DNA from: Symbiodinium natans
Lineage: Eukaryota; Sar; Dinophyceae; Suessiales; Symbiodiniaceae
NCBI GenBank assembly: GCA_905221605.1
Contig: CAJNDS010000583.1
Coordinates: forward strand, 1 to 64,000
DNA length: 64,000 nt
Direction of reading: 5' to 3'
Under the pieces are notes generated by a model. The model searched no databases, was not told the origin of the DNA, and saw only the letters and a program-made list of their open reading frames with translations. Of the stretch, positions 20,421-28,570 are shown one piece after another; position 1 is the first letter of the stretch; each line of letters begins with the position of its first letter. Both the position numbers and the translations under genes were made by a program.

Positions 20421-22601
20421 CTAGGGCAACTGCTCCGATAGCAACACCCGATTGCACTGATGGCAACAGTCGGGCTCAAAATGTGCTACCGCCGAAACGG
20501 CCTCGGTTGGCTTATAGTTGTCGGACAAAGGGCGTCCGCAAAGAAGAGTGGATTCATCCCTCTTCAAATGGGTGATTCCCGAAATGACATGAGTGACACA
20601 CTGGCTCCAGCTTACATCGGAAAAGGGGGGCCTAACCCTCGCAAGACCATCACGTTCCTCCATCTCAACTCCCGAGCAAGAAGCCAAACTATCTGCATCA
20701 GAGTCCTCAGCAAGGTCCTTGTCCAATTCACGTGCCTCCGAAGGAAACGCCGCCTGATCAGGATCTGGACCGTGAAGCAGACCCTCGGCAACGGCCACGA
20801 CGCGGGAGGCAGCCTTTAGATCCGGGTTAAAGGCTAAGGAACGGATACTCTCAAACATGGCAGATACCCGGCCATACAGGGTGGTATAAGCCTCGATCGA
20901 GTACACCAGCATGGAGCGATCCTTCGGATCAACGTGGTGCCCCAGCAATCTCCTGTCCGACTTGCTGAAGAAGACCACAGATGACTTTCCAGCCCACATG
21001 AGGAGAGTTCGCTTGAGGCTGTGAGTCCCAAGCTTCTCCAAACCAGTTGATGCAGGAATCTCCGACATGAGAAATTCGCGCAGATAGATCGCTGCTTCAG
21101 ATGAGCTCATCTTGGATGTACCCCATCTCCCTGATCTCTCGCTGAACGTCGGGAGGAAAGGAGTTCCATCCACTAGGTTTTCAGCCTTCCTGGCAGTGAT
21201 CCACCTGCGGGCCCAAGGCACTCCGGATAGCCCCAGACCAATGGCCGCATAAGGCAAGAGAGTGCACTTCGCTGAAAGGGAATAGGTGGTTTTCGAAGTA
21301 AGGGCCTCACCCTGAAGAAGCTCAAATCCCGAGTCCTCATCCACCGTCACAAATATCCTCTGCAGTGTTTGAGAGTCACGCCACCGTGATCCAGCATGGA
21401 AGCAAAACAACAATTGCCCCGCAATGCACCCATGGCGTGTAGAACACCTCATCATGAACCGCTCCAAAACCTCAACTTGCCCAGCCGTCAGCTCCTGTTT
21501 CTGACACAGCGGGCGCTTGCCAAGATGCATCTGTCTTGCTAGCCCTCGGCAACGCGAAGAAACCACCTCCTCAACGTCTACAAAGTTAAGCTTCACCAAG
21601 CCGTCTAGGAAGCGAATTGCCTCGAGCAAATGAGTACCAGCAGTAGCCCCCGCGTTCTTCTCCAAGTGTTTCAGATACTGGTAGAGCTGTGACTCGGAGA
21701 ACCTCAAAGGGGAACCACTACGGCCCATCAGCCAACTTGCAAACTTTCCCAGCGAACAAGACCTCTTGTATATGGTGCTGGCGGCCTTCATTACGAACAC
21801 GTGGTCAAAGGCCGAAGCAATGTCCTCTTCCGAGGCCAAGTTACGAATGTCAGTCGCCAGGGTGCATCCCAACTTTGAAGCCAGGGGGTCAAGCATTACA
21901 AGACTGCGGAGTCTGTTAACTGCGTGATTTCTCAGATCTTCATCAGACTTCTCAAGGCGGAAGTGCTGGAGCCTCTTTTCCACGACCCAAGAAAGGCCCT
22001 CATCCGAAGTGGGTAAGGACGGCGCAGCCCTCGGAGGATCCAAGGACTCCTGCAGTCCAACCTCAGAGAAAGCATTTGCCCAGAGCCACTCTTCATGAGA
22101 ATTCCGATCAGAGAAATTTCCGAAGACCTCCCCGAAAGGTCCACTCTCCCATGGCTGACACGGTCGTTCAACCCTGGCTTTCTTAATGCAGAAAAGCATG
22201 GCCGTCTCTTGCATGGCCAGGATGTGCTGATCACACGAAAAAGAGGGCATATGATCGAGATCAGGAAGACGACTCTGACGATCCTCTAAAGGGGAACTCG
22301 TACAAACTGCACCCACATCCGACTGAGGAGGTTCATCACGCACCATGTTATACCATTGCACCTCACCATCAAGCTGCTCAGGTTGCCCTTGGGAAGAAAG
22401 CTCAAAATCCTTTTCAGAGACCTCCCCAATTGCATCTTCCGGATCAGACAAACCAAGACCTCCTGATTCCGGCAAAGGAAAGGGTGGTTCGCTTAGGAGA
22501 CTCGAGCCAGGATCTAAAAGCACCTCCTGCGCGTCGAGGAGAGGTAGGTCAGGCTCTGTCAGGTCAGTCTCTTCCAGGCACCCCGACTCACCCCCTAGCA
22601 T
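20421..22601 (-). CDS. Tyrosine recombinase (integrase of the retrotransposon)
   Basis: 726 residues from the ATG at 22601, preceded in frame by TAG (22620-22622). The N-terminal ~200 residues are acidic and Pro-rich. Residues 205-345 look like a core-binding domain. The catalytic part has box I Arg406 or Arg408 (HAGSRWRDSQ), a candidate lysine at 437 (LTSKTT), HSLKR at 527-531, LLGHH with His555/556, and Tyr567 or Tyr572 as nucleophile. The second box reads H-x-x-K-R rather than H-x-x-R, so the arginine sits one place late. About 150 extra C-terminal residues end in a Cys/His cluster (CCHQC). It would cut and rejoin circular element DNA, consistent with the missing target-site duplication. 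Confidence 0.85.
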   Translation of the reverse strand: MLGGESGCLEETDLTEPDLPLLDAQEVLLDPGSSLLSEPPFPLPESGGLGLSDPEDAIGEVSEKDFELSSQGQPEQLDGEVQWYNMVRDEPPQSDVGAVCTSSPLEDRQSRLPDLDHMPSFSCDQHILAMQETAMLFCIKKARVERPCQPWESGPFGEVFGNFSDRNSHEEWLWANAFSEVGLQESLDPPRAAPSLPTSDEGLSWVVEKRLQHFRLEKSDEDLRNHAVNRLRSLVMLDPLASKLGCTLATDIRNLASEEDIASAFDHVFVMKAASTIYKRSCSLGKFASWLMGRSGSPLRFSESQLYQYLKHLEKNAGATAGTHLLEAIRFLDGLVKLNFVDVEEVVSSRCRGLARQMHLGKRPLCQKQELTAGQVEVLERFMMRCSTRHGCIAGQLLFCFHAGSRWRDSQTLQRIFVTVDEDSGFELLQGEALTSKTTYSLSAKCTLLPYAAIGLGLSGVPWARRWITARKAENLVDGTPFLPTFSERSGRWGTSKMSSSEAAIYLREFLMSEIPASTGLEKLGTHSLKRTLLMWAGKSSVVFFSKSDRRLLGHHVDPKDRSMLVYSIEAYTTLYGRVSAMFESIRSLAFNPDLKAASRVVAVAEGLLHGPDPDQAAFPSEARELDKDLAEDSDADSLASCSGVEMEERDGLARVRPPFSDVSWSQCVTHVISGITHLKRDESTLLCGRPLSDNYKPTEAVSAVAHFEPDCCHQCNRVLLSEQLP

Positions 22602-22619
22602 GGTGCCGGGAGGTCGAAG

Positions 22620-22937
22620 CTATGCGGAAAGGCCCAGAAGCTGCCGGGCGCACGCGTGGGAGCGATGTCCAGCGGTGGCCACGGCCCTCCAATCTGCCTC
22701 GGTCAGGAACAAGAAGATGCGCGACCCCTCTGATGTGCTGATGAGTACGCCTGCAAAGGAAGCTTCAAGAACGTAGGAAAACAAATGCGGGGCCGCTCCC
22801 GCGCGTCTCTGAAGCAGCTGCAAATGAAAGCGTCTCGGAAGGATTCGCACAGGTTGAAAAGGCGGGGCTCTGGGAACTGGCGCCCAATCCCAGCTCAAGG
22901 AAGAATCAGTGGCAGATTCCTCAGAGGAGTCGAACAT
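22620..22937 (-). CDS. Short ORF in frame with and upstream of the recombinase
   Basis: 105 residues from the ATG at 22937, just inside repeat B, ending at TAG 22620-22622. The recombinase ATG lies seven codons later in the same frame. Together they would give a protein of about 838 residues if the TAG were read through or is a recent mutation. The sequence is Ser/Glu-rich at first, then basic with hydrophobic stretches; no family recognised. Confidence 0.5.
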   Translation of the reverse strand: MFDSSEESATDSSLSWDWAPVPRAPPFQPVRILPRRFHLQLLQRRAGAAPHLFSYVLEASFAGVLISTSEGSRIFLFLTEADWRAVATAGHRSHACARQLLGLSA

Positions 22938-22954
22938 CCATGAACCCTCGGTTC

Positions 22955-23215
22955 ATCAAAAATTGTGAACGGTTCCGTGTTTGAGCCTTTGCGACCAAAT
23001 ACAAACAATTCTGCATGCTCTGAAAACTCATGTATGTCAAGCAAGAACATGACTCTGGTCTGCATGCAAACAACGGTTCCCAAGTTTTTATACACTTTGG
23101 TAACAAACTTTCAACGGGAAAGGAAACATTAAAATCATTCGGAGAAAACCCCGGCTCTTAAAACGAGCCTGTTTAGTTGACGGTAGAAAATATTATCCGC
23201 AAGCGGAAGGCTATC
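22955..23215. repeat. Split direct repeat B, outer copy (261 bp)
   Basis: Element end on the 5' side of the minus-strand genes. It ends GCTATC, directly followed by the fibre gene (GTCTTCGGCC). It probably carries the promoter, but no motif could be assigned. Confidence 0.93.
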
Positions 23216-26200
23216 GTCTTCGGCCATCGCCTCGGCCAACAACGCGACGCTCGCCACGGCGGCGGCCAACTATGGGCTGAAGAGCACGCAGGACCAGCAG
23301 GCCCTCGACATCGCGGCCCGGCAAACAGCGGCCGACGTCTCCCAGGCCATCACCACCGCCCTGCTCCCCTACACCGACACCAGCGGCCTGAACAGCGCGG
23401 TGGCCCTCAGGACGACGCCCGCGGACGTCTCGCAGCTCATCGCGACGGCGCTTCTTTCTTACGTGCAGCAGGTGGCATTGGACGCTGCATTGGCCATCCG
23501 AGACGGGAGGTTAGACACCGCCGAGGCGGCCCTGGCGGCGCTGCAGGCAGCGGGCTTCCAGTCGGCTGCCGACGTTGCGGCGGCGCTCGCCGCGGCCCTC
23601 GCAGCTGACACCGCGGGACTCAACGCCCTCCTGGCCGTGCGGGACGCGCGCCTGGACGGGCACGACGCCGACATCCTGGCCCTGCAGGGAGCGGGGCCCT
23701 TCGCGACGGCAGCAGACCTGTCGGCCTCCGAGACGAGCCTGCAGTCGGCCATCGACGCGCTCAACTCCGCGCTGGCCGCGCTGACCACGGGCGGCGGCAC
23801 GAACCTCGCCAACGCCCAGGCGTGGCCCGGGCAGACGACCTGGGACCTCCTGGTGGGCACCGGGCACCAACACCATCCGCAACCTGCACTTCAGCGGCGC
23901 CCCCCTGAGCGTCTCCCTCGAGAACGACAACTTCACGCTGTCTTTGGCCTGCGACGCCTACACGCAGGGAGAGGTCAATGCCCTCCTGGCTCCCTTGGCC
24001 AGCGAGTCCTGGGTGTTGGCCACCCTCGGAAGCTACTACGACTCCACCGAAACCAACGGGGCCATCGCGGCAGCCCTGGTCCCGTACAGCACGACAACAG
24101 AGATGGATGCAGCGATTGCCACCGCCGTGGGGGGCATCGACCTGAGCGCCTACGTCCCGTGGACCGGGCTCCAGGCCCCCATCCTCAACGAGATCGCCAT
24201 TGCCCTCGCGTCGTACTACGACTCCGCGCAAGTGGACGCCCTCGTCGCGGGAGCGGCGGTGACCAACGCCCCCGCCTGGGGCGGGAACACCACGTGGGAG
24301 CTCCTGACCGGGCAGGCTCTCCGGAACCTGCACTTCACCGGGCCCCTCGTGGCGACCCTCCAGAACTCGGGGAACACCCTGCAGATCGACTGCCAGGCCT
24401 ACGACCAGAGCCAGACGTACACGCAGGCCGAGGTGAACGCGCAGATCACGAGCGCCGTGGACGCCCTGAACGTCTCGCAGTACGCCACGCAGGCCGACAT
24501 CGACAGCTCCATCGCCTCAGAACTGACCAACTACTGGGACCAGGGCGAGACCTCGGCAGAGATCGCGAGCCAGATCAGCTCCTCTGGGCTCCTCACGGAG
24601 GCCCAGGAAACGCAAGATACAACATCACCAATGGGAATGCGGGGGGGGGAGGCATCATTCCTATGGTTCTGGAGAACTTCCAGCCGCGCATGGTCCGAGC
24701 GCTGCTGCCCCAGGCTCCGTTGGGGGCCATCTGATTTTGGGCAACTCTGCGACGGTTCAATTGACTTGTGATGCGTATTCCAAGAGTGAGAGCGATGGGA
24801 GGTACTTCTCCAACAGCGACTTCACGCCCCTAGACTCCAGGTACAACATCGTCAACGGCAACGCCGGCGGGGGAGGCATCATTCCTATGGTTCTGGAGAA
24901 TTTCCAGCCCCGCATGGTCCGAGCGCTGCTGCCCCAGGCTCCGTTGGGGGCCAATCTGATTTTGGGCAACTCTGCGACGGTTCAATTGACTTGTGATGCG
25001 TATTCCAAGAGCGAATCGGATTCCCGCTATGCCCTGGCGGGGGCGCCCCCGTCGGATCCCCTGCTCGTCAACGACGTGCGCGCCAACGGGGGCGACTTCC
25101 TGACGCTGCGGGGCGGCAGCCTGGGCATCGAGTTCGAGGCCAGCAACGGGGCCGCCGTGGCCGACCTGTCCTCCACGCTCTTCAGCCTCAAGACGGGCGT
25201 CAACATGCTGACCATGGTCCGCATCTTCGCCGACAGCAGCCTGGGCATCGCCACGGCCGGCAGCGTCCAGGCGGACACGGTGGAGCCCTTGCTTCCGACC
25301 AATCAGTTCCTCAACCTGAAGTCGGGCACCGTCTCCGTGCGTGTCACGGACCAGAGTGACCAGAGCCTCTGCACCTTCGCCGCGTCGGAGGTGCACTCGG
25401 TGGCCCCGAGGCTGCGCGTGGACACGGAGCTCTACATCGACGACGCAACGGGCACGGCCACGGGGCTCGTGACCAACGCCATCTCCGCGCGCGCGCAGGA
25501 CACGGAGCTGACGATCACCGGTGGCTCCGGGGGCACCGTCGTCAACGGGGCGCTGGACGTGTTGGGCACCCTGACCTCGGGCAGCGTCGAGCTCAGCACG
25601 GAGCTGAGGACTCCCACGGTGCGGGCGAGGCCCACGGACCAGTTCCTCACGATCACAGGAGGCGTCACGGGCACCTATCTGAACAGCGTTCTATACACGG
25701 CTTCCGCCATCCGCGCGGACAACGGCATCGTCTCCAGCCCCGCGTACCTGGACCTCATCGGCGGCAGCACGGGCGTGCAGGCGCAGGGGGACCTGCGGGT
25801 CGTGGCCACCGCGAACAGCGGGGACGTGACGGCGGAGGTCGTCAACCTCGCGCCCGTCGGCAACGCAAAGCTCAGGCTGGAGCGCGGCTCGGGCGAAGGG
25901 GAGCTGGAGGCTGCTTCCGCGGGCGGTGTGCAGCTTTTCGCACCGAATCAGGCCATCTTCCTCAGGACCTCCTCGGCGGGGCCGGCGAACTTTGTCGTGG
26001 AGAGCAACACCGGTGGAGCAAACGATGGCGAATGCATCGCGAACTTTGGCTTCCAGAACCTCTCGGACGAGAAGCTGAAGCACGACGTGGAGTCCGCGGG
26101 GCTCGAGGAGCTGCAGCAGGTCTTCGACGCCGTGGTGCCCAAGTGGTACAGGCGGACCCAGGGCAGCCAGAAGCGCACGCTCGGCTTCATCGCGAACGAG

Positions 26201-26380
26201 GTGCGGGAGACGGGAGCCGTGGGCCAATCCCTGTGCGGCAAGCTCGTGGACGAGGAGCTGGGGGAGCTCGTGACATTGGATTACAACCGCATGTGCTGTG
26301 TGCTGTGGAAAGTCTGCCAGGGGCTGCAGGCGCGGGTGGAGGCCCTGGAAAGGAAGGGCAAGGGCAGGGGCAGGGGTTAG
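23216..26380 (+). pseudogene. Tail-fibre gene with C-terminal S74 intramolecular chaperone domain, main part
   Basis: Continuation of 13659-14010. Protein sense runs through three frames with shifts near 23860 and 24640 and a one-base deletion at about 24730; the last frame is open from 24737 to TAG at 26378-26380. The shaft has Ala-rich helical repeats, then units with TTWELL and RNLHF followed by motifs such as YTQGEVNALL and CDAYSKSESDSRY, a pattern common in phage fibres. Beta-rich repeats follow. The C-terminal ~110 residues hold LSDEKLKHD (Ser codon 26063-26065), YRRTQ, GFIANEV and a final coiled coil (VCQGLQARVEALE), matching Peptidase_S74, which self-cleaves to release a folded trimer. 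Without the retrotransposon the gene spans about 3.5 kb. GC is far higher than in flanking repeats. Some frameshifts could be sequencing errors. Confidence 0.85.
24615..25030. repeat. Internal 225-bp tandem duplication in the fibre gene
   Basis: The segment from AGATACAACATC (24615) to the GATGCGTATTCC region repeats 224-225 bp later (24839-25030). The stretch from GGCATCATTCC to CAAGAG is almost identical. The first copy lacks one A in GGGCCATCTG (GGGCCAATCTG in the second) and has an expanded G run; both break the frame. The unit equals 75 codons. Confidence 0.88.
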
Positions 26381-26586
26381 AGAGTGTCCCACCTGGGAGA
26401 TGGGACTTCGGACATCGGCCTTGCCGAAAAGTGAGGCCCTGGAAAGTTTACAAATCCGTAACCTATCCGGGCAGTTTCGAGGCGACTTCTTCTGGCTTCC
26501 CAAGAACCAGGGAGCCCTGAATAAATGGAGGCCCCGGCTCATCCCAAAAAAGGGCTTGTTCCTCAGAACCGACGAGCCCTGAATAA
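26381..26586. other. Intergenic stretch with a hairpin and a short duplicated sequence
   Basis: Contains GTCCCA-CCTGGGAGA-TGGGAC, whose nine-base loop recurs in a different hairpin at 28920. It also contains a ~70-bp sequence (CGGACATCGGCCTTGCCGAA at about 26410) repeated at 29173. AGCCCTGAATAAATGGA occurs twice, the second just overlapping the integrase start. Confidence 0.75.
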
Positions 26587-27738
26587 ATGGACGCGATCGG
26601 CATCGACGTGCTGCGTCGCCTGGCCGCGACCTTCAACGTCCGAGACGCGCGCAAGCTGCACCAGATAGCCAGGCGGGAGTTCCCGGACGACCGAACCCTG
26701 ACCTTCGCCCGGGCCTAGGCGGCGCTGCGGCAGGACGTGGCGCGGCAGGTGCTCGCGCCCAAGCCCCGGTCTCTGGGCAAGAGCGCGGCCGAGGGGCCCA
26801 ACACCCGCCTGCAGGCGGATCTCATCGACTTCAGTTTGAACACCCGTGGCCCTGGCCGACAGAAGTACGGCCTCGTCGTGAGCGACGTCTTCACGCGGGA
26901 GGCGGCGACGATGGCCCTGCCCGACAAGCGCGCGGAGACCGTGACGGCGGCCGCCGGGAGCTCATCCCGGACCTGGTGCAGGGCGAGACCAATTATGTCG
27001 TTACGACTGACAAGGGCAACGAGTTCGTGGGCCTGGAGGCGGCTCTGCCGGACCCTGTGGTGCACCGCGTGAAGGACCCCTCCGATCGAAACGCCACGGC
27101 CGTGCTGGACCGAACGATTCAAACGCTGAAGAAAGACCTGGCGGGCGCGGTGGCCCGAGAAGGTGGAAGGTGGAACGAGCACCTGCCGGACGCGACGCGT
27201 GCATACAACAAGCGCCCGCACGAGGCGGTGCACGCGGCGCCCGAGGACGTGGAGGAGCAGCCGGCCACCACGTTCCGCATCTACCAGGACAACGCTCGGA
27301 AGTTCCAGCACAACCGGGAGCTGACGGCGGGCAGGCAGCGGCGTCTCGCGGAGGCGGAGGCCTTCCGCGCGCCCACGAACGCGCAGAGGAGCTTCCAGCC
27401 CCAGTACGGGCCCGTGAAGCAGCTGGCCTCCTACGACTCCATGGTGGCGCGCGCCACGGACGGCACGGAGACGCTGCTGAAGCACGCGCTGCCCGTGCCC
27501 CGCGGCTCCGCGGAGCCCAAGGCCCGGCTGACGAGGCCCCGCGCGCCGCTGCATATCCGAAGGCTCCGGAGGGGAGTCCTTGCGCCAGCACCAGCAAACG
27601 CTGACGCTGTTGCAAACGCTGACGCACCAGCACCAGCACCAGCAAATCGCTGACGCACCAGCAAACGCGGACGCACCCGCGGCACCGCGGAGGAGGACGT
27701 TCTCGCAGATGCTTCGGGAGGTGCGGGAAGCCCCCTGA
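26587..27738 (+). pseudogene. Retroviral-type (rve) integrase, Polinton/Ty3-like, broken
   Basis: ATG at 26587; TAG at codon 44 (26716-26718), after which the frame stays open to a frameshift at about 26950. It then runs open to about 27600, with another shift in a GCTGACGC-type repeat before the stop at 27736. The core shows LQADLIDFS (first Asp), KYGLVVSDVFTREA, VVTTDKGNEF (second Asp) and NATAVLDRTIQTLKKDL. The usual catalytic Glu (VERT) is Asp here. The tail WNEHLPDATRAYNKRPHEAV is typical of integrases of Polintons and Ty3-like elements. No RT or PolB is attached. It follows the fibre gene in the same orientation, 206 bp downstream, and shares its high GC. Confidence 0.8.
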
Positions 27739-27874
27739 TTGGGCACCCAGCTCGGTGCGTTCAAACTCCCGGCCAGCCGCTTCTGCCACGCGCGGCGGCG
27801 GGCGATGCCTCGCCTTATACTATCAAACCGAGCACCCGAGCTCACAACCCGAAAAGTCAATTCGAGTAGCCGCC

Positions 27875-28549
27875 ATGCCGAGCCAGTACGCGCCGGAGGC
27901 GAAGCGCATCCAGTACCTCCAGAGGATGGTGAAGACTGGCTGCACCCAGAGCAAGAGGTCTCGCGCTCTGCTCCCCCGCGAGATTGCGCAATACGAGAAG
28001 GAGCTCCGGGTTCTGGAGCCCCAGCGCGAGCAGGGCATCCAGGCCCGCCGCCAGGCCCGCCGCCAGGCCCGCCGCCACCCTTCGCGGCCTTCGGAGGTGG
28101 CCCCCGCCCGCCGCCGCCCTTCGCGGCCTTCGGAGGCCCGCCGCCGCCCTTCGCGGCCTTCGGAGGTGGCCCCCGCCGCACGGCCCGAGCCTTTGGAGGA
28201 GCCGTTGGCAGCAGCACAGCCTTCGGAGCCGTCGTCGGAGCCCGAGCGGCCGTCGGAGCCGGCGCAGCCGGAGCGCGCGGCCCAGCCGGGAGAGCTCTAC
28301 GAGCTGCACGTGCTGGGCCAGAAGCTGCGCTTCACCGTGGAGGGCAAATTCGGCTGGTCTCCCATTGGACCCAGCTACAGGGTCCGCGAGACCGAGGCCT
28401 CGGCCTTGGCCGTGCTGGCCCGCCGCGAGCCCGTGATCTCCTGCTACCCAAGCCTGTGCGGGCTCAGCGGGTTCAGGGAGCTGGAGAAGGGCGTCTACGA
28501 AATCTCCCCGAAGCTCTGGCTGAAGCACGTCACCAAGGTCGTGCCGTAG
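27875..28549 (+). CDS. Hypothetical basic protein with Arg/Pro repeats
   Basis: 224 residues from the ATG at 27875; the frame is intact. Residues 1-55 are basic and helical. Residues 56-140 are low-complexity, with repeats of RRQA and RRPSRPSE followed by PSEP units. Residues 141-224 form a compact-looking domain starting LYELHVLGQKLRFTV and ending LWLKHVTKVVP, with no family recognised. It lies 136 bp after the integrase on the same strand and has the same high GC, so it may belong to the same virus-like element. The repeat region is length-variable DNA (CGCCGCCAGGCC units). Confidence 0.55.
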   Translation: MPSQYAPEAKRIQYLQRMVKTGCTQSKRSRALLPREIAQYEKELRVLEPQREQGIQARRQARRQARRHPSRPSEVAPARRRPSRPSEARRRPSRPSEVAPAARPEPLEEPLAAAQPSEPSSEPERPSEPAQPERAAQPGELYELHVLGQKLRFTVEGKFGWSPIGPSYRVRETEASALAVLARREPVISCYPSLCGLSGFRELEKGVYEISPKLWLKHVTKVVP

Positions 28550-28570
28550 ATAACGACGACCAGGCCAGCG

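Larger units (their letters stand above)
14011..23215 (-). mobile_element. PAT/Ngaro-type (DIRS order) retrotransposon, 9205 bp, split direct repeats
   Basis: Repeat blocks lie in the order A (14011-14367), 18-bp spacer, B (14386-14646), A (14647-15003), coding region, B (22955-23215). Read on the minus strand this is A1-ORFs-B1A2B2, the split-direct-repeat layout of tyrosine-recombinase retrotransposons. The A copies and the B copies are each essentially identical. Minus-strand genes: a tyrosine recombinase, a Gag-like protein, and a long protein with RT and RNase H. No target-site duplication is present and the host gene rejoins in frame, both expected of recombinase-mediated insertion. The near-identity of the repeats points to recent insertion, although in-frame stops are present. 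Confidence 0.92.

Noticed and set aside
21040-22600. Plus-strand ORFs opposite the recombinase
   Set aside because: They are shadows of the longer minus-strand gene with clear catalytic motifs.
14011-23215. Interpretation as an LTR retrotransposon
   Set aside because: The repeat order A-B-A...B, the absence of a target-site duplication, and a tyrosine recombinase instead of an rve integrase fit a split-direct-repeat element.
23460-26540. Minus-strand ORFs of 130-283 codons opposite the fibre gene
   Set aside because: They are GC-rich complements of Ala-rich coding sequence; the plus strand has recognisable fibre and S74 motifs.
23216-28549. Bacterial or phage contamination
   Set aside because: The fibre gene is interrupted by a eukaryotic-type retrotransposon and a fragment of the same gene family lies in the flanking duplication, so it is part of this genome.
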